Positions 8,625 to 19,278 of a stretch of DNA of 64,000 bases are shown here, piece by piece. Source of the stretch: Drosophila miranda (Eukaryota > Arthropoda > Insecta > Diptera > Drosophilidae). Position 1 is the first letter of the stretch, and each line of letters starts with the position of its first letter. The stretch lies in contig NW_022881654.1 in NCBI RefSeq assembly GCF_003369915.1, positions 1-64,000 on the forward strand. Direction: 5' to 3'. A model generated the notes under the pieces. The model was given only the letters and a program-made list of their open reading frames with translations, had not been told where the DNA came from and made no database searches. The position numbers and the translations under genes are program-made.

Positions 8625-11500
8625 TTAGTACACAGCGTTCCAGGATATCTGGTTGTCAAGCTGGTACCTCATGTTGCGGGTGTAGGCCTTACTGTCATCC
8701 ATGGAGTCGTCATCTGTCCACATCTCATCGTCATCATTTTCTTCATCCATTTCAGGATCCGTCTCTGGAATGGCGGCTGGCGTTGGCCCTAACGTTTTTT
8801 GTGTGGGTTGGCCCTAACGTTTTTTGTGGTGGCTGTGATCGTGGTGGTTTCTTTGACCGCCTGGCTGCTGGAGCTGGAGCAAACCACTGTTGCTGCTGCC
8901 ATTGTTGGTGGATTTTCCGATGTTTCTGGAACTGCTGGAGTTGCCGTCACTGCTGGGATTGGATGAGCGAGGTGAGTAGTGACATCATCACTTCCAGCCT
9001 CTTTTCCAATCGCGTCATCCTCTGCGTATTCTCCAACAGTGCCTGGCTGCAGGATCCCTCGAAAGATTGGCGTTTCGGCTGCATCTTCTGCGGGAGCGTG
9101 CATTGGCAAGCTGCTGCTGCTGCTGTCGCTGTTGTTGTTGTTCGCGCTGCGGCTGCTGTTGCAGCTGCTGTTGCAGCTGCTGTAGCTGCTGCTGTTGTGG
9201 TGCCTGGGAACGGCTCAATGGCTGCTCTGGACGTCGTCGCCAGTGCGTGGGCAGAGGCAGCAGGCGTCTGTTTTTTTGTCTGTATTGGCTGCTGCTGCTT
9301 CTGCTTCTGCTGATGTTGTTGTTGTCCTCTTCGTCGCCCAGGAGAGGAGACATTGAGTGGCGTCCATGCTGCCTGCTGCTGCTGTCCGCGCCAGGGATTG
9401 GCTGGCGTTTGAGCTGGCTGTTGCTGCTGCTGGTCGGCGCCTGGATGTGCTTGTGTTGTTTTTGCTGGTGGCTGCTGCTCTGGCAATGGCTGCAGAAGCG
9501 AGTTGCGCTTGCGACGCAACTCCTGCATGGCCACTCGGTGCGACAGAAGGCGGCCCCTTGCTGCTTGAATGCCGGACATCCCTTGTAGGCGCTGATGTGG
9601 GCAATTGGCGCATTTAGGAGCGTCTGCCCTTGGCTTGGCACATGCCGTGGACGCGTGGGCACCCGCACACTTCATACAGACGAATGAACGCCTGCAGTAG
9701 GTGCGGGTGTGCCAAAAGCCTGACATCTGTGGCACTGGGCTGGGTCCACCGGCTTGGCCTGCCTCTCAACGATCACCAACTGGTTGCCCAGCTGGGTTAA
9801 TTGGAGGACATCGTGGTGGCTTTCATCCGGCTTGGGGGCTATCTCCAACTCGAACTGGTCAAGTGGCTGTCCATCGGATCTCACTTTAATGGCTCTAATA
9901 AATTTAACTGAATAGCCAGTTCGGCATCTGATTTGTTATTAGTTGGGTGCTTGTGGAGTGGTGGAGATCTCGCACGACGATCCGTAGCCCACGGTCACTC
10001 TTGTGCTGGTGTGTGTAGTGGCCAGTCATCGCCTCGTTGCCGGCCGCCATCGCCCAGGATTGCCATGATGGCATCCCTGGTAGCCATGTCGCGGGCCTGG
10101 ATACGGACACCATTGCGGCTGATGAGCTTGGTGTGATAGCTACTGTTGCCCACCCTCGGGTCATTCTGCAGCTTGTCCAGAATGGGCATAATGTCGGTGA
10201 CAGCTGGCAGAATGATGGGGGGGGGGGAATAATTGTCGTTGGTTGGTGCTGTCGCTGCAGCATCCGAATTTGTCTGGCATTGGGCATACTCAGGAAGGGC
10301 AGCTGGAGCAGCCCAACGCCGCCGCCGGCAGGGCGGAGGCAGGTGTATTTTGTGTAATTGTCCGCTGATGTTGTTGCTGGTTTGATTGTTGGTGATGGGG
10401 ATGGTTTTGAATTTGGGGGATATGGGATTTGCTTGCCTGTTGGTTACTTTCCGGAGTCGTCGTTTGGCCGATGCATGATTGGCATCCAAATTGTCGTCGT
10501 CATCGTCATCAAACTCAACAACCATAACATCACTGTCATCATCATCCACCTTGGCGCGGACGCTCTCAGTGGCGAACGGGCCGCTGCAGCAGAGGTGGAT
10601 GGGATATCATCGGTATTGGCTGTGTTTGCTGCTGCTGATGTTCCTCTGGCGGCGGTGGTGGGGGGGGGTCCGCCTGTTAACATTGCTGTTAACAGGCATC
10701 GTCTGGCTGCCGACGTAATCGCAGTTGTCGTTTTTTGTGTTTGATGTCGCTGTTTGTGTGCTGATGTATGTCATCATTGTATTTGTGGTTGTGGTTGTGG
10801 TATGGGCTGTGTGCATTGCATTTGGGAACCGGCTGCTGGTGGCCGATCGAGCGGGGTTTGTGCCATGGGCTGTGCTTCGAGTTCGAACTCGCTCCCGAAC
10901 GGTCACTCCGAACACGAATCTTTTGTTGGCTGCTGTTCGTGCAGAGGCTGCTCGAGTGCCCTCTGTACTGTCGCTGGTACGAGGTCGTTATCCGCTCTCT
11001 CGTTTGCGCCACTGCCGCTGCCGACGCCGCCAATGCCTCAAGCCGGCGACTACCGCTGCTGCTGCTGATGGTCTGCTGCTGCTGCTGATGGTCTGCTGCT
11101 GCTGCTGCTGCTGCTGCTGGCGTTCCTGGGTATGGGCCGCCTCCACCAGTCGCCGATCTGGAACTGCTTTCTGGCTGGTGAGATTGGGAATGGCCGCCCA
11201 GCTGTTGGGGCAGGGCAGGTCGGGGATGGGGGCTTGTCGCCGGAGTGGCCGTGATGGTGGTGTCGGCATTTGTGGTCCTCACATACCCGGTAATGGTGGC
11301 TGGAGCCGGTCCAGGAATTGGAGGAATGTGCCTCCAACCAGGTGCGGAGTCGGTGGATTGGCGTCTCAGTATCGCTGCGTTTGCCACGGTGCCGGTGGCT
11401 GCGCTGTCGGCGCTGGCTTCGCCGTCGGCGGCGCTGTCGGAGCTGGCAGTGGAAATGGCTGATTTGGGGCGAAAAAGAGAGAGACAAAATATTCGGCACT
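8625..11500 (-). pseudogene. Jockey-clade-type ORF1 (Gag-like), frameshifted
   Basis: Read 5' to 3' on the minus strand: a Ser/Thr/Pro/His-rich N-terminal region with a polyQ run (11060-11130); an acidic patch (DDDDSDVMVVEFDDDDDD, near 10520); a Gag core (ILDKLQNDPRVGNSSYHTKL, ISRNGVRIQARDMATRDAIM, near 10040-10200); three CCHC knuckles (CHRCQAFGHTRTYC, CMKCAGAHASTAC, CANC-H-C; 9590-9730); a long Q-rich and basic tail; and an acidic C-terminus ending NQISWNAVY near 8625. Such ORF1 proteins bind element RNA. Several frameshifts, for example near the first knuckle at 9713, break the frame. No ORF2 follows. The frame changes mean the true start cannot be fixed. Confidence 0.75.
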
Positions 11501-11512
11501 TGGACGGAGGGA

Positions 11513-14012
11513 TCTTAAACTGGCCGGAATTACCTTGTCCATCAGCCTTGTCATGGTCTGCGAAGCATTAGTGAGACCAAAAGGCATTACTTATACTGGT
11601 AGAGAGGTTTCCCCGCAACGTGAACGCTGTTTTATCGCGTGAGCTCGGCTCTAAGGGAACTTGCCAATAGGCATCCTTAAGATCCAGGCTCGAAATAAAC
11701 AACGCCTTAGGAAGACGTCCTAGAATCCCAATCAATTTGTGGTAACGGATACGCGTCTTTTTTGGTCACCCGTTAACTTCCTACTATCTAAACATAGCCT
11801 CACCTTTCCTGGCTTCTGCACCAATACTACTGGTGATGACCACGCACTATCGGATTCCTCTATCACCCCTAAGCTGAGCATCCGATCTATCTCCGCATAT
11901 AACAATTTCTCTACCGCAGGAGATACAGGGAAGTGTCTCTGCTTCACGGCTTTTGCATCACCTACATCAATTGAATGCGAAAGCAGAGCCGTCTTTCCTA
12001 GACCGGAAACGGAAAACGAAGGAAATAAATTGATGGTCGCTTGCAACTGGTCCATTTCCGCTCGGCTGAGGTTCTGCGGTTCATGAACTATCTCTGCCAG
12101 CGACATGCTGGGTGGTAATAAATCGAAACTTGACAAAAATCGATCCCTAAATACAAGTCCTGGCTGAGCGTTGGAATAATGTGCAGCTCAAGGTCCTTCA
12201 CTGCACCCTTATACTGCACCGGTGTCCGTAGTCGTCCACTACCTCTTGCCTCCGTCATCCGCAGTGGAAGCATTTACAACTCCTCTCTTAAAAGGAATTC
12301 GGCTTTGGATTACGCGTTCTGCTAACTTTCCGCCAATAACACTCATAGCTGCTCCGGTGTCCAATAGACCAAGGACCGTTTGATCCAACAGGCGAACTTC
12401 CGCATATGGACGCTTGTCCTTCTGCTTGTAACGAATGCAATTTATCGCTTTCGCGCTGCCGGAACGCTCTCATCCTTCTTGCACTCCTTGTGAGGGACTT
12501 ATTACTGGGTTGTCGTTGGTGAAAAGCGAATGGGATCTGGCATGGACTAGTTGTGGCCAGACTAAAGCTTGGTGTATGTCGGATTCTGATTTCTCAGACG
12601 GAAGCTGGGCGGTAGTTTTAAGTATCCCTACTGGGATTTCACCTCTGCACTCGACTGCTTGCGCTGAACACTGACCGGGCTGGCGAGGCTGGGTGTTCAC
12701 TTTGCCGTTTTTTTTGGCATTTGCTACACGACGGCTTATATTTATTAGGTGCTCGCACCCAAAGCAAAAATTTTTCCTTTTGCTATCGCAATCGTGGTAG
12801 CGATGCCCTCCTTTCGGCAGTTCCAGCAAATCAGTGCCATGGCTGCCACCTCGTCCTCTTCTTCTACATCGAGAATTCGGAGGCCTCCTCTAATTGGGCT
12901 TCCTCTACCAATTCCGCAACCTGTTTCCGGAAAGGAATCAATTTCTGGTACCCATGACTCCGCCAATGTCGTCGAGAAAACCCTCCCTTCTACGACAGAC
13001 TTCTCTCAAACGTTCTACGGAGTCGATTTGGGCATTCAGGAGCTCATGTCTAATTTCAGGTCGCAAATTGCGCCGTAAAGTTTCCACAATCGCTTTCTCT
13101 GACATGGGAGTTTCAAATCATCCATCAGCTGTACCAGGGCGTCGTGGAAGGAATCGAAATTTTCTTTTTCTTTTGCTTCCTGTCCTTATCGTTTCTCTGA
13201 TATCCACATCGGTTCGAGAATCCCTAAAACTGCTTTCTTAGGGCTTGGCATAAACCGTCCCATCTCATCGATCCGGAAGTCTTGTGGTAACGCAATAAAA
13301 ATCTCTGGCCTTTCCGTCAAAAAGCAGACTGGCGTTACTGCACAGAACTGGAAAATTTCCCTCGAGAGTCTGATGCGTCAAAGCTCTACCCTATAGAGAA
13401 AATTATCAATGGCTCATCCTTCTTGGGTCCCATTGAAACGTAATTTCCAACTATTGAGGATATGGGCGACTTTGTCCGGTCGCTGGACTCAGATCTGAGA
13501 CTGCACTGCTTGGACGGTCGTAGCTCGGAAACTGTGCCGAATACTGACTATTCAGTCCCTGTCGGAATGTTTCTCCACTTCTCTGTCCCTATTTTGTTGG
13601 ACGGGTTATCCGCTTCCCCACGTCTATTCCCTTGAGGAATGCTATTGCCAGTCTCTTGGAAATGTGCTGCTATGCTGGACTGAATGATTTGAGCCATTTT
13701 GTCCGTGAGCTGGCTACCACCTCGCTTTGCATCGTGCTGATGGCCTGTGTAACCATGCTACTAACTCTTTCAGCGGTTATGGCTGCTCGTTTTGCTTGCC
13801 TGGAACCTGGTATTATGAGGAGTACTTCTATCGACGCATAGCGTCTTGCATGTGGGACAGGTAGTATGGGTCTTGACATGTGACTCAATACAAGTTTTGT
13901 GAGACTCGTGGCTGCACTTTGTTTTCAATGTAGGAGCCGAAGCCAAAGTTTTCCCACACAACTGGCATTTGGCGCCGGAGCCGGTTCAGGCTCGTTTATC
14001 GGGGTTCTCCAT
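11513..14012 (-). pseudogene. Ty3/gypsy gag-protease-RT fragment
   Basis: Minus strand. Gag starts at an ATG (14010-14012), is followed within about 15 codons by a RING-H2-like module, then by a capsid-like region and a CCHC zinc knuckle (near 12720-12830). Protease shows LLDTGAAMSVIGG (DTG active site, near 12340). The RT N-terminal half shows SPVVLVQKPGKVRLCLDSRK and MPFGLTNASQTMTRLMDK (near 11560-11590) and then stops at the junction with the ORF1 element at 11513, so the YxDD box, RNase H and integrase are absent. Numerous stops and frameshifts. Family within Ty3/gypsy not certain (Osvaldo/Ulysses-like is my guess). Confidence 0.85.
13848..13967 (-). other. RING-H2-like zinc finger at Gag N-terminus
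   Basis: The 40-residue segment has ligand spacing C-x2-C-x13-C-x1-H-x2-H-x2-C-x10-C-x2-C: CQLC, then CSHESHKTC, then CPTC. That is the RING-H2 pattern in full. It lies 15 codons after the gag ATG; a stop codon or small frameshift separates the two in copy 1. RING-H2 domains usually recruit E2 ubiquitin-conjugating enzymes; a role here is inference. Confidence 0.65.
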
Positions 14013-15161
14013 TGTACAAAAAAATAAATCAAACTTAATTGCTAACTGTCCTGACAAAAAATATATCCCACAAAAACTACACGACAAAACCTAAACACTT
14101 ACTTATCAAACGCAGACAAAACCAAAGTTAAAAATGTGTTAATAGTAAAACTAAATTAAGTATTCTAGTTAAAAAGTCAGATAACTTATGCTAGCAAGCC
14201 TAAGATGACCTAAAAATTCAAAAATAATAAGTAATTGTACGTGAACTCAAATTGCAAAGAGAACTGATTCCTCGAGTTATAATTCATAGCTTCCTACGTT
14301 GCCAACTTAGGGTCAATGGCCCAGCAACCGCCACAGCTGTTCTCAAGTCTCGCTTCCCTTGTACAGCGAGAGAGCTAGCAAATCAACAGCCCTACCAAAT
14401 AACACACATGGAATGTAAACCACAAGAATAGAACGCAAAGAATATGATACGATAAAATAAAGTCATAAAATTTTTGCTAATCCCCATGCGAAACGGACCC
14501 TATGCTAATTGAGACCCCAATTCCTAAGCACAAAGAAAATGAAAAGAATGTGTACGCGCGCAGACGCCTTGCACTTGTCGCTGTCTAATCAAAACCAACA
14601 ACAACTGCATGCGCGAGCCGTGGCCAGCTGCTGCTTTGATTCGCGCCGCTGTCGTCCAAAAATCTCGGCTCGGCACTCTATACTTGAAATGAGCATTCTG
14701 CTTCTGATTTCACTCGTGGCAACGGAATTCTATAATCAAGATTAATCCGAGTATGTCCAACGCGCTAAAACTCATTAGCAGCAATGGCTAAGCCTTCCGC
14801 ACAGTCCTTCAGCCGTGGGCAGGGTTCCGTAAGTAAACGAGATTCCCTCTGCAGTCCTATGCGCCCGAAAGACCATGTTTAAGACTCCTGCCTCAGAAAA
14901 AGTAGGGTATTATTAAGATCGATGCACTTTTCGAAACGCTCCTCAGACGTGGCCAGAAGACGCTCCAGAAGTCAAAACTTCTACTACCGTTTTCCGAATC
15001 GTCTGACGGACCCTCTACTTGGTGTTGAGAAAGAAGATATTCTTGAGCAATAACCACTTCCAGAGAAACAATGTTGGTCAATGCCGTCTATGCTGAATCG
15101 GGAAGTTTTAAAAACAACAAAAAGGATGTCACAGTGTTGATGGTGTCACACCTGAATAGGT
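14013..15161. other. Gypsy untranslated leader
   Basis: About 1.15 kb between the gag start and the primer-binding site. It holds scattered short ORFs on both strands and no recognisable domain. Equivalent sequence lies at 34338-35469. Confidence 0.5.
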
Positions 15162-15181
15162 GTGGCCCACGTTGGGCGCCA
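15162..15181 (-). other. Retrotransposon primer-binding site
   Basis: On the minus strand this reads TGGCGCCCAACGTGGGCCAC. The TGGCGCCCAAC core is a typical LTR-retrotransposon PBS complementary to a tRNA 3' end including CCA. It lies on the gag side of the presumed LTR and fixes the element's orientation as minus. Confidence 0.7.
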
Positions 15182-16163
15182 ATTTTAGTTATAATACTAT
15201 ATCTATGATTCATAAATGTAACGTGTCACCTACGCACGACTGTGTATATAAATCCTGCCAGGCTAGCTGTTATTCAGCGAAGGGAAGCACACGCTTTGGG
15301 GTTTCCGGCCTCTGCTCGTCGGCTATTGGAGTGATGTTCTTGCCCCCTCCTGCTGGTGGCCTATACGCATTATACCGCGAATGAAGTAGCGTGTCACGAC
15401 GAAAATGCTTAACCGGGAGACACTGTTTATCCTGAATAGAATGGTGGATGTGTGCTGGAAAGGTATCTCAACTCCGCCTCTGGTGTTGTCGAGGTCGTGT
15501 CGCGCACCCTACCATGGCCATTCCAAACCGTTCGATTTAATGACGGAATGGACCCTTTGTCCGGGGCGTCCTACATGGGGAATTTGCAGCGAAAGCAAAG
15601 CGCTAGATTAATACATTATAAAGTTTATTCACTTACTGGCTAAAACAATAACATTACAATACCATAATATAATCACCCACATTAAAAGAATAGCTAAATG
15701 AAATATATGTATAAAAGTCCTACAAATACTTGGCTATGTGCCATACAAATGATATACAAAACACGTCCGAAATGGACAAACTAACTTGCTTGCTGATTCG
15801 TAATGTTACGAAACCAATGCGAGTGGCTCTTCTCCCTCTCACTCACCGACCGGCCCTAGTTCCCTTGTTTCAAGTTGTAATTTATTAATAACAGAATTTA
15901 AGTCCACTCATACCTTTTCTCCAGTTTATGGCTCATCGGCGAAAGCGCTTTCCTCGATGAATACCTAAAGCTGCTGTGGCGGAAGAACACTTAAATGGGC
16001 ACAAGGTTGTGGAATCATATTTGCAGATCGGCGAGAGTCACGAGAAGCCACTACCGGAATCAAATCTAACTCTCTCCTAATTAACTCCGCACAGAAATCA
16101 TAATTAATTACACATTTACAAACACGAATACAATTACTCCGTCAATCCGTTGCTTTCTCTTTT
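15182..16163 (-). mobile_element. Probable gypsy 5' LTR, part 1
   Basis: Adjacent to the PBS and therefore in LTR position. On the minus strand an AATAAA lies near 15628. On the plus strand a TATATAAA lies near 15244. No second LTR copy exists in the unit because the element is truncated at its other end, so the boundary cannot be confirmed by a repeat. A DINE-1 interrupts it at 16164. Confidence 0.45.
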
Positions 16164-17275
16164 TATACCCGATACTCAAAATGAGTATTGGGGTATATTA
16201 GATTTGTGGTAAAAGTGGATGTGTGTAACGTTCAGAAGGAATCGTTTCCGACCCATAAAGTATATATATTCTTGATCAGCATCAATAGCCGAGTCGATTG
16301 GGCCCTGTCTGTCTGTCTGTCTGTCCGTCTGTCCGTCTGTCCGTCCGTCTGTCCGTCCCCTTCAGCGCCTAGTGCTCAAAGACTATAAGAGCTAGAGCAA
16401 CGATGTTTTGGACCCAGACTTCTGTGATGTGTCACTGCTACAAAAATATTTCAAAATTTTGCCCCGCCCACTTCCGCCCGCACAAAGGGCGAAAATCTGT
16501 GGCATCCACAATTTCGACGATACGAGAAAACTAAAAACGCAGAATCGTAGAAGATGACTATATCTTCTAGAGTGCAAAATCTGAACCAGATCGTATAATT
16601 ATTATAGCCAGCATCAAGAAAACAATTTCATTTTTTCTCGCCCTGTCTCTCTCTAACACACACGTAGCATAGGCGGCCTAGCTTAGAGTAAACATTAGCG
16701 CCTAGATCTCAGAGACTATAAAAGCTAGAGCAACCAAATTTGGTATCCACACTCCTAATATATCGGACCGAGACGAGTTTGTTTCAAAATTTCGCCACAC
16801 CCCCTTCCGCCCCGCAAAGGACGAAAATCTGGGGATATTCAAAAATCTCAGAGACTATTAAGGCTAGAGTAACCAAATTTGGTATCCGCACTTCTGTTAG
16901 ATCTTACTATAAAACGTGTATCTCAAAATTTCACCCCACCCCCTTCCGCCCACACAAAGGACGAAAATCTGTTGCATCCACAAATATTGCACATTCGAGA
17001 AAACTAAAAACGCAGAATCATAGATAATGACCATATCTATCAGATTGTTGAATCTGGATCAGATCAGATAATTTTTATAGCCAATAGGAACAAATCAATT
17101 TGCAGTGGCTACGCAGCGCCCGACGTCACGCTCAGACTGATTTTCTGTCTCTCTCGCACGCACTCCTTGTCGTGTCGTTTAATATTAGCGGCGTCTGCCG
17201 GAGGAGAGCCATACTGACTTAGTATCGGGTATAACTGTAGAGTTGCGGTGTCCGCAGCAACTCACAACGTTCCCC
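16164..17275. mobile_element. DINE-1/INE-1-type Helentron
   Basis: Begins TATACCCGATACTCAAAATG and ends near GTATCGGGTATA (17222-17233), giving short inverted subterminal repeats. These are followed by a small hairpin (GTTGCGGTGTCCGCAGCAAC, 17242-17261) and ACTCACAACG. The internal block with CCGACCCATAAAGTATATAT, TTGATCAGCATCAATAGCCG and a (GTCTGTCC)n tract (16309-16357) is the conserved DINE-1 core. Non-autonomous, no ORF. In D. miranda related elements have been recruited as dosage-compensation sites on the neo-X; I make no such claim here. Confidence 0.85.
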
Positions 17276-18120
17276 TCGTTTTATATTCTCTTTCTCCCGA
17301 CTGTTATCTATGTTTCCTTTCCACCTCCTGGGCGAAAGGACACAGCACAAATTCTGCAGGTGAAAAGGTACGCGAAAGCAAAAGAAAAGGCCAAACGGCC
17401 AATCTCCGACGGTGCTAGATCGACACTTTCTCTCCGCCGATCTGCTCGCGACCAAGGGACGGGCCCTCCTTATCTGCCGCGTCGCGCTTGACTACTAAAG
17501 TGCCGACGCCAACGCCTCGGGAAGCTAGCCGCTTGGGGGACCGAGCGCTCCCAAATGTCTTCTCCCTCTGCTTCCACGCTCGCTTCTCCGATGGCTGAGC
17601 GCTTTCCAGACAATCCCAAAGGTTTAAACGCCACTTTGTTAGGCTTGCGGCTGCTGTTGTTTGCTGGCTGGCTTCCTTGGACGATCGAATCCGCACTGAT
17701 TAACTCGATTTACTAAGCGCCAAGACTACAAATGGGACAACTCTTTATTCTCCTTTAGCCCTTCTCTTCTCTTCCCGCAGCACTTACCCAACCGGACTCA
17801 GCGCTATACGGCTTCTGACGACTGAATAGCCACTCGCCTTCAACCAAGAATTTCGCAGTCGAATCTTGGATTTAGATATTTAGATTCCCTAGAGTTTTTC
17901 TCTTCACTAAATTTCTGGTTTTTCCTTTTCGTCGGACCGATACGCAACCGACTCAATGGACTTCACGAGGAATAGCCGATAGGACGCCAACGTTCTGGCG
18001 GTAAATCGTCTAACAGGTCCCTGGATGCATTTTCAACAGAGATAGCCTGACGTTTTGACCTGTTACCGTCTTTTTGTTTTCCCTTGACCTGTCGTTCGCC
18101 TGCCACTCTGAGCACTAGAT
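17276..18120. mobile_element. Probable LTR part 2 / unassigned flank
   Basis: Sequence between the DINE-1 and the K2P pseudogene. It is most simply the rest of the interrupted LTR, but there is no direct proof. The small ORFs in it are not recognisable. Repeated at 37567-38415. Confidence 0.3.
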
Positions 18121-18154
18121 GGCGCCACAAAAACTCAGCATTCCTGCTACAAGC

Positions 18155-18670
18155 GCTACACCCCGTATATGTTGTGCCGCAATCTGCTGCTGGCGGCGAT
18201 TGCGTCCTCCACTGCTGCGGTAGCCAAACTCCCTATCATCCTAGCGCGCGCCGAGCCGCCCGCCCATGATGCGCAGCTCCGGATCGGAATGGGCATGCCC
18301 CATGGAGGGACCGAACCGGAGTCATTGCCCGATCGCTGTGTCATCTTCATGGATCGCCGGAACGAGGGTGGCGGCTGGGAGCGGGCATACCGCTGTCCCT
18401 CACCGACCGCTACCTGGAGCGGGCATTCCTCGGCCGCTTGGCCGTCCGCGTGCACACATAGCAGCAGATGCGCAGTAGAGAAAACTATGAAGAGAGAGAA
18501 GTGGTGTGGAGTGGAGTCATTAGCGGCGGAGTCACGCAGCTGTTTAAATGTCAGCGCGCAGAGGCTCACCGGAATGACGTAGCCATCACATCCCCAATGT
18601 GGACAGGGCAGATGAGCATCAGCGGGATGCCGACGATGGCATAGAAATCGTTGTCACCTTGCCCCAGTCG
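18155..18670 (-). pseudogene. K2P potassium channel fragment, two exons
   Basis: Minus strand. Exon A (18570-18670) encodes GDNDFYAIVGIPLMLICLSN then IGDVMATSFR, the segment after the first pore loop into the next helix. A GTGAGCC donor and CATAG acceptor bound an intron of about 85 bp. Exon B (18484 down to about 18155) continues LYWRICCYVCTRTAKRPRNA, an in-frame TAG, then GQRYARSQPPPSFRRSMKMT and a C-terminal SSRLRHNIYG. The TAG is present in both copies. Pore, selectivity filter and most helices are absent. A fragment of the gene neighbouring Klp61F, carried along. Confidence 0.7.
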
Positions 18671-18826
18671 ATTTTAAGGTCTTTTAAGGCTTTATTTAGC
18701 TGTCACAAAGTTGAAAAGAGTAAACGTGTACATTTCCAAGTGCTGGAAACAAAAGTTTCACAACATATTTTGGGTGGCATCATTTTTACGCGCTAAAAAG
18801 TGAATTTTGAGTTTTGTGCTGTAAAA

Positions 18827-19216
18827 ATGGACACATCGAACAACGTACGCCTGCAACTTCAGCAGCAGCAGGCACGCAAATCGAATCAAAACATTCAGGT
18901 CTATGTGCGCGTTAGGTGAGTGCCCCATCTACGGGTAGTAGATCGCCCAATAAGTACGATTTCCATCCCTGCAGGCCGCTGAATGCACGCAAGCGATGCA
19001 TACGCTCCGCAGAGGTTGTGGATGTGCTCAATCCACGCGAGATCCTCACACGCCACACCCTCGACTCGAAGTTGACGAAGAAGTTTACGTTTGATCGGAG
19101 CTTCGGCCCCGAGTCCAAGCAATGCGATGTCTATGCGGTGGTGGTGTCGCCCCTGATCGAAGAGGTGCTAAGCGGCTACAATTGCACGGTGTTCGCGTAC
19201 GGACAGACGGGTACTG
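18827..19216 (+). pseudogene. Klp61F: Klp61F 5' fragment, sense arm
   Basis: ATG at 18827-18829. Exon 1 (18827-18915), intron 18916-18974 (GTGAGT...TGCAG), exon 2 from 18975. Encodes the Q-rich leader, QNIQVYVRVRPLNARKRCIR and on to VFAYGQTGT, where the sequence stops. The P-loop lysine and everything after it are missing, replaced by GAACAGAACAG-type sequence. Residues SAEVV and SFGPESK match what I recall of the ancestral protein. Cannot make a motor. Confidence 0.88.
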
Positions 19217-19278
19217 AACAGAACAGAACAGAAATAAGGTTAAAACTGGCACAGGGAGAGCTTTTGGTCGTGGCTCAC

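Larger units (their letters stand above)
5640..11512 (-). mobile_element. ORF1-only non-LTR-like element with long non-coding half
   Basis: The only protein-coding remnant is a Jockey-type ORF1 on the minus strand (8625-about 11500). Downstream of it in that sense (8620 to about 5640) lie about 3 kb of non-coding, GC-motif-rich sequence with no reverse transcriptase. A block at 6868-8050 reappears, in copy 3, also upstream of ORF1 (51518-52550). A gag-only element with a long 3' region and repeated UTR segments is reminiscent of HeT-A/TART telomeric elements, but I cannot exclude a composite of unrelated elements. The right end is cut by the gypsy fragment at 11513. Confidence 0.4.

Noticed and set aside
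9067..9588. Cysteine- and leucine-rich plus-strand ORFs
   Set aside because: They are the reverse reading of the CAG-rich (polyQ) part of ORF1 and have no independent support.
15238..15290. TATATAAA plus downstream TCAG as the gypsy promoter
   Set aside because: It is on the plus strand while gag-pol and the PBS are on the minus strand. At most an antisense promoter, with no further evidence.
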